A stretch of 64,000 nt of DNA from Mantamonas sphyraenae. Its lineage: Eukaryota > CRuMs > Mantamonadidae. The stretch is from assembly GCA_026936335.1 (NCBI GenBank), contig JAPMXV010000052.1, positions 496,001 through 560,000 on the forward strand, written 5' to 3'. Under the pieces are notes generated by a model, which saw only the letters and a list, made by a program, of their open reading frames with translations, searched no databases and was not told the origin of the DNA. Made by a program: the position numbers and the translations under genes. Positions 22,513 through 32,077 of this stretch are shown one piece after another (position 1 is the stretch's first letter; the number at the start of each line of letters is the position of its first letter).

Positions 22513-25500
22513 ATGACCATGGACGGGATCGCCGACGATGAAGTGCTGGAGGTAGCCAAGTCCATGCCCTCTGTGGTCAACGCCGAGTATGACAACGAGC
22601 ACCGCTTGGTGGTGACACTGCTCAAACCTCCCCCACCGCTGCACATGTCGCCAAAACTTGACCTGTTGCGGCGCCTGGGATTGTCTGACGGCACACCTGC
22701 CGAGAATGGGCTGAGCGACAAGGAGACCGATGATGCAGAGGAGAAGCTTCCAATGGATACTATCACACGCGTTGATGAGTTGGACCAGGAAGAACTGGCT
22801 CAGCTTTTGGTGTTTTCCGGAAAGAAGAAGGGCCGGAAAGGGAAAGAACGCCTGAAGCTGGTGCAGGACTCTCTGGACGAGCTGGCACTTGACGAGTGGC
22901 AGGCGTACTGGAATGGACTGCATGAAACAGTACGGGAAGACTTGGAACGCGCAACCCAACGTCAGAGTGAGGAGCTAAAGAACATGGAGGAAGGCCATGC
23001 ACAAACACAGCTGTCCTCCAACTCTCTAGAGAGCCTCAAACTGGCACTCACAGTGTACTTCAGAGTCGTAGAGACCGTCGAGAACGAGCAGGCCCAGAGA
23101 GATGCCGAAATGGAGCCATCTGCCAGCAGCAGCAGCAGCAGCAGTAGCAGCAGCAGTGGCGGCCGGAATCGCGGAAATGCGAAGGGAAAAGGCAAAAAGA
23201 CCAAAGGAAAAGGCAAGAAGAAGAAGGATGATACACGGAGTGAGAAGGAAAGGGTGGTTGATGACCTGTGCGAACTGGTTTCGGATGGAAAGGCCACGCT
23301 CGAGGGCCTGGTGTCGTTGTTGGCCACCATTGGGAACAACGGCACCCGCAAGAAGCTTCAGCCATGCAAGGAGGTGTTCGGCTTGCAACATGTACAACAC
23401 ACGGGGTGGGATATGACAAACCGGGAGGCGAGAACACTCGTTGTCGACCTGCATCTGGTTACGTCTGTCTTCGTCAAGAGCCCGTCGTCCACCACAACGC
23501 TGAGCAGCAGCCACAAGGGCATCAGGCAGCTGCTGTGCCTTGTGCGCAGTGCCAAGTACGAGCAGATCTGTTTCGTTTCTTCAAAGCCAACGCTCGACGC
23601 GGCCCTGCGTGGGCAATGCCCTCCTGGCGACCAGATTGCGGCCACACGCTCTCTATCTCGGCTTTGTGCCTTGCACTCTCTGGGTGAGAGCGCCAACAGC
23701 CGGCAGAAGCGTGCTGCTGCAGTGGCAGGGTCGAGCGATGTCAACGTGGCGCAGGGGGTGTGGCTGATCCGCAATGCCATCCCGTCGGATGTCACTGAGG
23801 TTACCATGGACGAAGCATTGGAGGAGGAGTGCCTGGATGTGGTCAGCAACAATCTCAAACTGCCCTCTGTGATGTATGTGCTAGGCTTCGAAGGCAGGCT
23901 CGCCTGGTTTTCACCCGAGGCCATCCACGACTTCCCGCAGTGTGCGGACCTTGAAGGCGCAGCTGAAGAGACGGACGCAGCCGAGGAGGAGAACAAGGAG
24001 GAGAACACGGGTGAAGAGGAGGGCACAGCTGACGAGGAAAACACAGCTGAAGAGGAGGAGGGCAAGCAAGCCGGGGATGCACAAGATGATGGAGACCCTC
24101 TGCACGGAAAACACGTTGTTCAGCAGCTGCAAAAGCATGGTACGGCCGCAAAACTTGCCCTGCAGCAGGCCGTTCGCCATGTACAGGCATTCAACGACGT
24201 GACGCAGCACCAAGGGGACGTTGGGGCCCGGTTGGAGGTGATTGAGACCGAGTTTGAGCAACTGCTGGAAACGGCGATCGAGAAGGCTGACGACGCAGAG
24301 GGAAGTACAACCACCACCGGCTCGTTGCACGAGTACACGCTGGACGGTGTGGTGCTCGAACGGAACGCAGTCGGGGCGCTTGTTTGCGGGATGCACACGG
24401 GCATGGTGGGCCTGCCATTCACGAAGCACCAGCGGACCGTGATTGTGGAGACGTTGACATCTCAATCACCGAAAGACTGCCTCAGCTTGAGGTTTGTCAA
24501 GAAGAAGCTGGTGGCGGTCAAGAGAAACGTTGCGGTGCTTGGAGCCGCTGGGGCAACCCCGTGTTCTGATCGAATGCGCACATACACGCCTGCAGGCGTG
24601 GTGCAGGAGGCACTGGGCACGGATACCATGGACTGGGCTCTGCTCAACAGGCTGTGCACCTACGCGCGCGCATCCCAAGGCAACGTGAACCTGCTTGCCG
24701 AACCTGTGCTGGTTGAACACACCATTCAGCTTCCACACACACTTGCAGTCCACAAACGGCATGAAGTGGAGCTCAAGGACGGCAAGAGGGGGGTCAACGT
24801 GAGCATGCACTCTGTGCTCCCGCGCGACGACGAGTTTCTGGATGCCGATTTACAGGAAGCGTTCCGCGTCTTGAGCAGCAGTACACAGGCCCAGGGGGGT
24901 CCGCAACTGTCGAAAGAGGAGGCAAAGGTCATTGGGGATATGGTGAAGAGGCTGCAAAGTGAGCGACCAGGCAGCGCCGAGGGAGACGGGGGATCGCGCA
25001 CGGATGATGCCGAGATCGATGCACGCGACGATCCGCAGGCACAAAGAAGCAGTGTGGCATCGAGCAGCAGTGCGGAAAAGGCGATGCAGCAGGACACAGC
25101 GAATGACACCACGCAGCTCGACGTGCATGCCCCGCTCCGCAGCGCACGCTGGAAAGAGGTATCAGAAGTCACAAAGTCGTTGGGCAATGCGAGTTCACAG
25201 TGGGCGCCCGTGCATGAGTGCACGGCAGCTAAACAACTGAAGGCTGTGTCCAGGCTTGCCAACGACGTGAAGGTGGAGGAAATGGCACGCGTTAACAAGC
25301 TGCTGAAGAATGAGCCCACAGAGCTGGTGCGAGGTGGAGACGCACGCTCCAGCCGCGCCAGCAAGCAAAAAGCTAAATCAGCGCTGTCTTCTCGTGATCG
25401 AGAGCTTGTGCCGAGCGTATCAACGCTGCAGCTCGCCTTCCAGGCGGCCCGAAGCAACTCCAAAGCCGCGACCGAGCTCGGCCCAAAACCGACCCTCTCC

Positions 25501-27570
25501 CCATTCATGTGCGAAACCCTGGTCAAGTTCACTGCAGCAGAAGTCAAGGCAAAGGTGACAGCGTCTTCTGTGCCCATCAGGTTTGGCCAATGCGTCGAGA
25601 AGGCGCTGGACCTGCTCGGCGGCGATTCTCAAAACCCTGAGGCAGTGACTGCAGCGCGAGACCTCGCTGTGTGTGCAATCGCTAGGTTGGAATACTGGAC
25701 GGTGAACGGGGTGCTGAAGACGCTGTCTAACCACGAGGTAAGCACAACGGATTGGAAGGTGCTGGACTGGAAGAGGAAAAAGACTCTCAATTCCAAGGAG
25801 TGGAGGGATCACGTGGTGAGTATGTACACCAAGCGACACGGAGAACGCGGTGTCGCAATGCTGGAGTGCTTGGGTGAGATTCTGGAGAACGACGGGGTGA
25901 ACAGCTTTTTCGACACGGACACGACCACGGAGGAAGAGGACGATGGGGAGGAGCAGGCGGAGGACACTGTCGACCACGCAGTCGTTCAACACCTGCAGAG
26001 CTCTGGTGTACAGTTCAACAGCGACGACAAACAACTCGTTCTCACCCCAACCCATTTCAATCCGGGAGGCGGTTTGAGCGCGTTGCTGCCAACGGGCTCA
26101 GTGAAGTCAACCCCAGATGCACTGGCGCATTGGGACGTGGTCAAGACGTCTCCCTTCCTGTATACGGAGGAGTATCTGTCCGTAGCGGAGTACGACGCGA
26201 GCTGGCACCGAAGGGTTCATGGGCTCCCTGTTGACAAGCACTCGGGGCTCACGGCGCCAGCACTCGCAGCGTTGCCGATGCTGCTCTTCATGGCTCCCCT
26301 GGTGAGCCGCATGAGCCGACAGATTCTCGACGCATGGTGCGGTGGATGGAGCGTATCGCCGGAAGGGAGGCTTCGCGTCGTGTTGTACAAGGCTGCGAAG
26401 GCAACAGCAAAGACCAACGACCTGCAGGAGATCCTCCAGCCCACTGATGGATTCAGGAGGGCGATCAAGATGGCGCGTGAGAACCTGAGCAAAGCACACG
26501 ACGTGCACACCCAGCGGCAACTTGCCAAAGACTTTGTGCGCGTGCTGGTGACGGCCAAGCGCGCTGGGCTGGGCAAACAGGTCGTGCAGGCGTTTGGATT
26601 CGACCTGGGGTTTGACTGGCTTGCCCGTGTGCCTGGTCATAGCCGTACGGGAAGGAAACACCAACGGGACTTTTCGGGTATCCACGGCGACCCATCGCTT
26701 GTCAAGGACACCGTGTTCTTGGTGGACGACATTGGGAGACGCAAAGACACATACTGTGTGTATGTGTGGGATGGGAACGAGCTGCTGCAACACAAGATCG
26801 GCAACCCTTCGCACTCGGACCTGAGAGCGAAGGCCCACCTGCATCGGCTCGCACGGTTGGACAAGCACAAAGACAAGCACAAGTGGAGGGCCGAGCATGA
26901 ACACAGCAGAAAGGTACTACGACAAGAGGCTCAGCGCCTGGTGAGCATCACGCGGCAGGTCGCAAAGGCCTTCGGAAAAGCGCACTGTGTGCTGCTCGCG
27001 CAGAGCAAATTCTATGGCGGGCTATCACTGTCAAACAGGGTCAACACACTGATTGCAGAGGAGATGCCTTGGGTGGATGTGGCTGAGTGGCACACGTCCA
27101 GCGTGTGCTTGTGCGGGCGAGCACTCACACGCACGGTGGAGCACACTGTGTCGAAGTGGGATCGCCAGTTGGCCTGTCTGCACTGTGGAGGGTCCCAAAA
27201 CCACCACAACGCCCGCACGGCTCTGTTTGCGTACATTCAGGACAAGATTGGGCTGCCGATCATTTCGGATCGCGATGTGCGGGGATGCCAGGGAATCGTG
27301 TGGCGGATGATGTGCTTGTGGGCAACGGGGAAGGAGCCAGAGGCATTCAGCCCCAGGTGCAAGAAAGCGCAGAAGAAGAAATGCGCAGAGGAAGAGCTGA
27401 AAGGGTGCCTGCAGCGCGTGTTTGGAGATGCAGAGCCTAAAACGGAGGTGATCGAGGTTACGTTGCAAGAGCAAGACAAGCAGTCGGAAGAGATGGCGCA
27501 ACCTACGAGGAGAAGTGCAAGGATTGCTGGGAAGCGACGAGCGGATGTACAGGGAGGGGGGAAGGAGTGA
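22513..27570 (+). CDS. Fanzor/TnpB-type RuvC nuclease, candidate RNA-guided (OMEGA) endonuclease
   Basis: This is one uninterrupted ORF of 1685 codons from ATG 22513. The C-terminal 350 residues follow the published Fanzor signature: an Asp, then 125-275 residues, then [TS][TS]xx, a C4 zinc finger, 5-50 residues, and RD. I find RuvC-I in FGFDLGFD (D1364), T1528-S1529-S-V leading into C1532-x-C1534 and C1555-x-x-C1558, then RuvC-III in SDRDVRGCQGIV (D1588), which resembles the DRDVNAARNI of TnpB. At the expected RuvC-II glutamate the sequence reads VLLAQSKFYGG (Q1497), while E1516, E1517 and E1525 lie nearby. Fanzors are known to have a relocated glutamate. The first ~1350 residues match nothing I recognise; they include a Ser tract (23116-23157), a Lys-rich patch and a Glu-rich segment. 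The C-terminus has a nuclear-type basic motif RRSARIAGKRR. All neighbours of similar size have introns and this does not, which suggests acquisition as a mobile element. Confidence 0.8.
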   Translation: MTMDGIADDEVLEVAKSMPSVVNAEYDNEHRLVVTLLKPPPPLHMSPKLDLLRRLGLSDGTPAENGLSDKETDDAEEKLPMDTITRVDELDQEELAQLLVFSGKKKGRKGKERLKLVQDSLDELALDEWQAYWNGLHETVREDLERATQRQSEELKNMEEGHAQTQLSSNSLESLKLALTVYFRVVETVENEQAQRDAEMEPSASSSSSSSSSSSGGRNRGNAKGKGKKTKGKGKKKKDDTRSEKERVVDDLCELVSDGKATLEGLVSLLATIGNNGTRKKLQPCKEVFGLQHVQHTGWDMTNREARTLVVDLHLVTSVFVKSPSSTTTLSSSHKGIRQLLCLVRSAKYEQICFVSSKPTLDAALRGQCPPGDQIAATRSLSRLCALHSLGESANSRQKRAAAVAGSSDVNVAQGVWLIRNAIPSDVTEVTMDEALEEECLDVVSNNLKLPSVMYVLGFEGRLAWFSPEAIHDFPQCADLEGAAEETDAAEEENKEENTGEEEGTADEENTAEEEEGKQAGDAQDDGDPLHGKHVVQQLQKHGTAAKLALQQAVRHVQAFNDVTQHQGDVGARLEVIETEFEQLLETAIEKADDAEGSTTTTGSLHEYTLDGVVLERNAVGALVCGMHTGMVGLPFTKHQRTVIVETLTSQSPKDCLSLRFVKKKLVAVKRNVAVLGAAGATPCSDRMRTYTPAGVVQEALGTDTMDWALLNRLCTYARASQGNVNLLAEPVLVEHTIQLPHTLAVHKRHEVELKDGKRGVNVSMHSVLPRDDEFLDADLQEAFRVLSSSTQAQGGPQLSKEEAKVIGDMVKRLQSERPGSAEGDGGSRTDDAEIDARDDPQAQRSSVASSSSAEKAMQQDTANDTTQLDVHAPLRSARWKEVSEVTKSLGNASSQWAPVHECTAAKQLKAVSRLANDVKVEEMARVNKLLKNEPTELVRGGDARSSRASKQKAKSALSSRDRELVPSVSTLQLAFQAARSNSKAATELGPKPTLSPFMCETLVKFTAAEVKAKVTASSVPIRFGQCVEKALDLLGGDSQNPEAVTAARDLAVCAIARLEYWTVNGVLKTLSNHEVSTTDWKVLDWKRKKTLNSKEWRDHVVSMYTKRHGERGVAMLECLGEILENDGVNSFFDTDTTTEEEDDGEEQAEDTVDHAVVQHLQSSGVQFNSDDKQLVLTPTHFNPGGGLSALLPTGSVKSTPDALAHWDVVKTSPFLYTEEYLSVAEYDASWHRRVHGLPVDKHSGLTAPALAALPMLLFMAPLVSRMSRQILDAWCGGWSVSPEGRLRVVLYKAAKATAKTNDLQEILQPTDGFRRAIKMARENLSKAHDVHTQRQLAKDFVRVLVTAKRAGLGKQVVQAFGFDLGFDWLARVPGHSRTGRKHQRDFSGIHGDPSLVKDTVFLVDDIGRRKDTYCVYVWDGNELLQHKIGNPSHSDLRAKAHLHRLARLDKHKDKHKWRAEHEHSRKVLRQEAQRLVSITRQVAKAFGKAHCVLLAQSKFYGGLSLSNRVNTLIAEEMPWVDVAEWHTSSVCLCGRALTRTVEHTVSKWDRQLACLHCGGSQNHHNARTALFAYIQDKIGLPIISDRDVRGCQGIVWRMMCLWATGKEPEAFSPRCKKAQKKKCAEEELKGCLQRVFGDAEPKTEVIEVTLQEQDKQSEEMAQPTRRSARIAGKRRADVQGGGKE

Positions 27571-27605
27571 GAAATTTTGATTTCGCAGCCGGCGTGGGCA
27601 GACTT

Positions 27606-27724
27606 GCAGAGCACAAAACACATACACAAGAGGGGTCCTGCGGGGTAGTATCACCAACTCCGCAGGCATTGTCGCCGTGTTTCACCGCCAGGCGCACCTT
27701 TAAGTTGTAGGTGTCGTGCTCTGC
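27606..27724 (+). ncRNA. Predicted structured RNA downstream of the Fanzor ORF (candidate omega/guide-scaffold RNA)
   Basis: Starting 36 bp after the ORF stop, the sequence is unusually self-complementary. GCAGAGCAC (27606-27614) pairs perfectly with GTGCTCTGC (27716-27724), extended inward by ACACATAC against GTAGGTGT with one mismatch. Nested inside, CCTGCGG (27637-27643) pairs with CCGCAGG (27660-27666), and GGT/ACC can extend the helix around a six-base loop. An alternative outer pairing of GGGCAGA with TCTGCCC overlaps the same strand. Fanzor and TnpB guide RNAs come from exactly this position, the 3' flank of the nuclease gene, and end in a guide read from DNA beyond the element. The structure is seen in the sequence; its role is inference. 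Confidence 0.45.
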
Positions 27725-27791
27725 CCGTGTGCACAGCCGGCTGACGCCAACAATGCCACAGAATGGAGGAGAAGATGGTCCATTCATCTGT

Positions 27792-30700
27792 TCATTGGCT
27801 GCGCCTCCTCTTGACGGAACCAAAGAGCACACGCGGTGCAATGTCGTCTTCGCCATTGTCGCTACTGGCACCTTCGTTGGCCGCCTCATTGTGTCCTGTG
27901 CTCTCGTCGCTGTCTGTGGACCCCTCGCCAAGTTCTAGCTCCACCTCGCGCGGGTCCTGCAAGCCGTCATCGTCTTCTCTGTCCTCTTGCTTGCGCTTAC
28001 GGCTTCCCGTGCTGCTTGCGCTGGCCATACTTACGTCGCTGACGACGCTGGCTGCGTCCTGTTCGTCGCTGTACGATTCTTCATCGTCGTTGCTGTCTTG
28101 GCTCCGTGGGTTCTCCTGCAGGGACATGGTGTCGTCATCGTACGAAAACGAGGTGCTTGTGGTTGTGTTTGCATTGGCGGCCTCGGCCAAGGCATTTGCG
28201 AGAAAGGCGTGGCTGGCCGGGGACGAGCCCTCGTCGTCATCGTCGCCGTCTGCCTCGTCATCGTCCAGGCTGTCGCGTGTACTTGCGGGCATGTTTCCGA
28301 GCACCCTCAATGCGCGCCTCTTTTTCCCGCCTGTCGGGCGAGGAGTGTCTGGCTTGCCACCGGTAAAGACACTGGCGGGCTGTTTGTCGCGGTGCTTCTT
28401 GGGGCGCACGGGCAAACGCAGCTGTGCGTTCTCCTGGCCGTCGGAGCCGGCCATGGTGTCCTCGTCCTCATCCAGAGGGTCTGCGGTGGCCAGTTCTCCG
28501 CCGTAGGCTGCCATTTCCTTGAGTCTGTTGTGTGCGGCAAGGGTGTCTGCTCGTTGCTCATCTTCGTCCATGTCGTCGTCCTGGAAGTATTGGTCCTCGT
28601 CCTCCCATTTGCGCTCGCGTGCAAGTGCGCCATCGGTGCCTGCGCGTGCCTCGTGGTTGTCAATCATCTGCAGGGCGGCCGGGCCGCCGCGGTGCTCCTC
28701 GTAGCGCTGGAGGATGGTCTGGAATATGGGCACGTAGTGGACACTTCGCAGGCGATCGCCAAACTTTTGACCCAGCTCGACAATGAGGTGTGTGCGGTTG
28801 TCCTTGAGGATGTAATCGAATATGTTCAGGATGGACGAGTTGAGCAGGTTGTACTTGTCGCCGTTGTTCAGCAGAGCCTCGATGAGGGGCTCAAACAGAT
28901 TGTTCTTGATAAGGTAGCGGTCAAAAACAAAGTCGAGCGAGGTGACGGCGCAGCGGAGGAAGCGTACGGCCGCCAGGACGACTGCGCGATGCCTGTGGTT
29001 GAGCAGGTTGGTGATGCGCAGCACGATATCGTTGCCAAACATAAAGAATCGTGAGCGGTAGCTGTGTGCCTGAAGGATGAAGCCCATGAGATCGCACAGA
29101 TGCTGCTTGACGCTGATGTCCAGCTCGAGCTCGAGTTGTTCCTTTTTGGACAGGGTCGAGGTCTTCTTGAAGCGGAACTTGGAGCGGGGCTTTGCGACAT
29201 CGGAGGAGGATGAAGAAGAAGAGGATGCTGCGTCGGCGGAAGAGGAGGAGGGTGTGCGTGTGGGTGTGGATGAGGCCGAGTTTGGCTTGGAGTGAGCTGC
29301 CGAGGTGCCCGTAGGCGAGCCAATGATGGCGTCACCGGTGAGACCCGTGTCACAGAAGCGCATGTCCTTGAGAGGAGTGAGGATGGCTTTCGCCAGGTGT
29401 TCGTAAAAGCAGGTGAGGGTGTTGCGGCGCTCCTGTTGGTGCTGGAACTGGGCTTGCTCGATTTGCTCTTCCTCGAGAACAGCACGGAGGACGTCGCACA
29501 TTTGGGACTTGAGGCCCAGATTGTGGTCCTTGAGAAAGACCCACTGGATGGTTTTGAACAGATCGTAGCCACGCTCGGTTTCGAGAGGGAGGAGGAGCTG
29601 CTCGCGCACTTGGGCCGGGTCGTGGATGAGGAAGCAGCTGAGGATTTCTGTGGCAGCCATGCGGATTTCGTCGGAGGGGTCGACGAGGAGGCGTGAGAAG
29701 TACTGGAGGAGGCCGTGCTCGATCATGCTTGTGAAGAAAACGGTGCGAACGGGGGACTGGAAGTTGCGTGCAAGGGCACACCACTCTTCGATGTACTTGA
29801 GGACACGCTTGCGAGAATGGGTGGCGTCGTGGTCGCTCAGAAACTCGCGTGTGTCTGCGCTCATGAGGAGGAACGGGGCCGAGGGCCACGGGGTGCAACT
29901 GTCGATATCGTCGTCGCTGAGGTCGACCTCGTGCAGGAACTCGGGCATGTGCTTCCAGGGAGAGACAAAGGAGGAATAAGGGACGACGCAGGCCTCAAGG
30001 ACACGCACGATCTCGTAAATGAAGCGGTCGTCGTTGCGCACGTGGTTGAGGATTTCCACGTTGTTAATGTACATCAGATGATTGAGGGTTGCGTAGGGGC
30101 CCTCTTCGATGAAGGTTGGGCCGAGAATCATGTCCTTGATGTACTGCAGGTGGTAGTTCTGGTGGACGCAGCTGACAACCTGGTCATTGTCAAACGGGAC
30201 GACTTCGACAAATTCGGCTTGCTCTTCGAGAAACTCCCTGTGGCGCGTACGCTCTTCGATGGGAACTGTGTCGTCGTCTGTGGGTGGGATAGTGGAGCGG
30301 GAGGATAGACGTGTGCAGTGACACAAACGAGAGAGGTGAGGGAGAGGTGTGTGAGCAGGGCGGGAGGCAAACGTGGCTACGGGTCTCGGGATTGCGTCCG
30401 AGAACCTACATTCAAGGACGCCGATGACGCGGAGGATGTTTTCGCGGTTGAGCAGGCAGTCCATCATGGTCTGGTCGTTTTGGTTGACTGTGGTAGAGGG
30501 AGTGCGTGGCGGGTGGGGCGTGTGAGTGTGTGTGAGGGGCGCACATGTGAGAGCAAGCGGGAGACGGGACGTACTGAGCTCGCGGAAGATGCGGTAGAGG
30601 TTGTGGAGGCCCTCGATGTTTTCGAGTCTCTCGCAGGTGTCAAAGAGGTCGAGGAGGAGGCGGATGTAGCCCTCGTGGATCATGGCCTGGACGAGGCGGG

Positions 30701-31860
30701 TACGAGCAGCGGGGACGACCTGGACGACGAGGCTGGCGAGCTCGTCGAGGTGATGCATGTCTGCAGGCGGCAGTTCGACGGGTTCGCCCGAGTCGATGTA
30801 GTCCTGGAAGCTGTCTTCGTGGAAACCGTCGTGTGCGTCGAGAAAGTCTGTGGAGAAAGGGAGCAGGTGTCAGCGGCGCGGTTTTCCCGCCACTTTGTGG
30901 GCGAGGCAGGATGACGGGCGTGAGGGGACGACTTACCCATGCTCTCTTCGCTGACATGTGATTCGAGGTGTGACGAGTGTACCTGTGCAAGCGAGATCTC
31001 TTTGAACATGTTGTGGCAGTAGTCGGCGTCGGTGAAGCTGATGGCGTATTCAACGTCCTGCTGTGGATCTTTCCACACAATAAGGGTGTCTGGAAGGTGG
31101 GACGGAGTGGATTGCGCGCGCATAGAGTGTGAGGATGGGGCGAAAGAGAGTGCAGCGAGGATCCGGATAGGGAGGCAGGGGCGTTTCGGCGGTGCATGCA
31201 CGACGGCGTCCGGAGTCGTGGGCTAGAAGGGGACATGTGGGCCAATGCAGGCAAAGCGGCATCATAGAGAGGGCGAGTTGGGCGGGGGAGAAGGTGGTCG
31301 CAGGGCATGGTTGCGACGCGGTTGGCGTGTACGGGGACGGGGAAACGCCGCGGCGGGACCGCTCACCTGTGCTGATTCCGTAGGCCACGTCTGGAAGCAC
31401 GGGGCTTCGCAGCATCATTTCGCCGGAATCAGATCGAACGACTATGTACACGGTGTCTTCGAAATCTGTGGTGATGGTGGATTCGTTGCTGTGACGCAGC
31501 TGTGTGGCGTGGCGTGTGTGCGGGAACGTGTCAGGACCGCGCGTCTTCCGACCGATTTGGATGGAGAGTACAACCCTGTGTGGGAAGGCGTGTCATGTAT
31601 GTGCATGCGTGTACGTGTGGGAGGGAAGGGGGGGGTGGGGGGTGTGGCCTACATGAGCTTCTGTTATGCTATCGCTGAGCAGCAATCCGATTTGTCCGAT
31701 GCAAATGGGCTCCCAACCTCCCTCAGAGTCCAGCTGGGAAGAAGTGCGTGTGTCAGCATGTGTGTGTTGTGTGTGTGTGGTGGTGGCGGTTGCGATCTGC
31801 GTCGGGGGCGCCTACCTTGTACAGCTTGACGCGTTTGGAAGGGTCGGGCGGGCCGTCCAT
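27792..31860 (-). CDS. PPP4R3: Protein phosphatase 4 regulatory subunit 3 (SMEK/Psy2)
   Basis: I read seven exons: 31860-31816, 31733-31653, 31499-31367, 31089-30937, 30847-30575, 30487-30410 and 30277-27792, summing to 1082 residues. The subunit directs PP4 to substrates in the DNA-damage response and gluconeogenic signalling. The N-terminal EVH1/PH-like domain begins RVKLYKLDSEGGWE and contains DTLIVWKDPQQDVEYAISF, matching the animal DTLIVW block. The Smk-1 domain and armadillo-type helices follow (CERLENIEGLHNLYRIF, TRHREFLEEQAEFVEVVPF, NLLNSSILNIFDYI). The last 300 residues are acidic and Ser-rich and end in a basic KRRR. Exon joins restore conserved residues (GVLEYDDTVPIEE, NCxRELINQND). 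The third exon's acceptor is the least certain. The gene converges on the Fanzor ORF with 221 bp between stops. Confidence 0.92.
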
Positions 31861-32077
31861 GGTGGGTTGGATTGGGGGCGGAGGCGCAAAGAGGAACACT
31901 TTGTGAAGGCCTGCAGGGAAGGGTGAGAGGAAAACGGAAGTGGGAATTGGAAGGGGAGTGTGTGTGTGTGTGTGTCGGGGGAAGGAGGGGGGGGGAAAGG
32001 TGTTGGAGCTGCTGCAGGTGAGAGGCGGAGCAAGACTTCTTTCATTCCTTCATCGACGCGCTCGAGACATGGCGAGC

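Noticed and set aside
27199-27222. QNHHNARTALF after the Fanzor zinc finger taken as RuvC-III with Asp to His, implying a dead nuclease
   Set aside because: Further on, SDRDVRGCQGIV (D1588) fits the DRDxNAxxxI pattern better and lies within the 5-50 residue spacing from the zinc finger, so the catalytic Asp is likely intact.
27637-27666. Hairpin read as a tRNA or attenuator-like terminator
   Set aside because: No T-loop, D-loop or CCA-type acceptor geometry, and the closing stems do not make a cloverleaf.
31880-32060. G-rich and GT-rich sequence between PP4R3 and the SDR considered for a regulatory G-quadruplex
   Set aside because: The runs are simple low complexity and no strand-specific element is supported.
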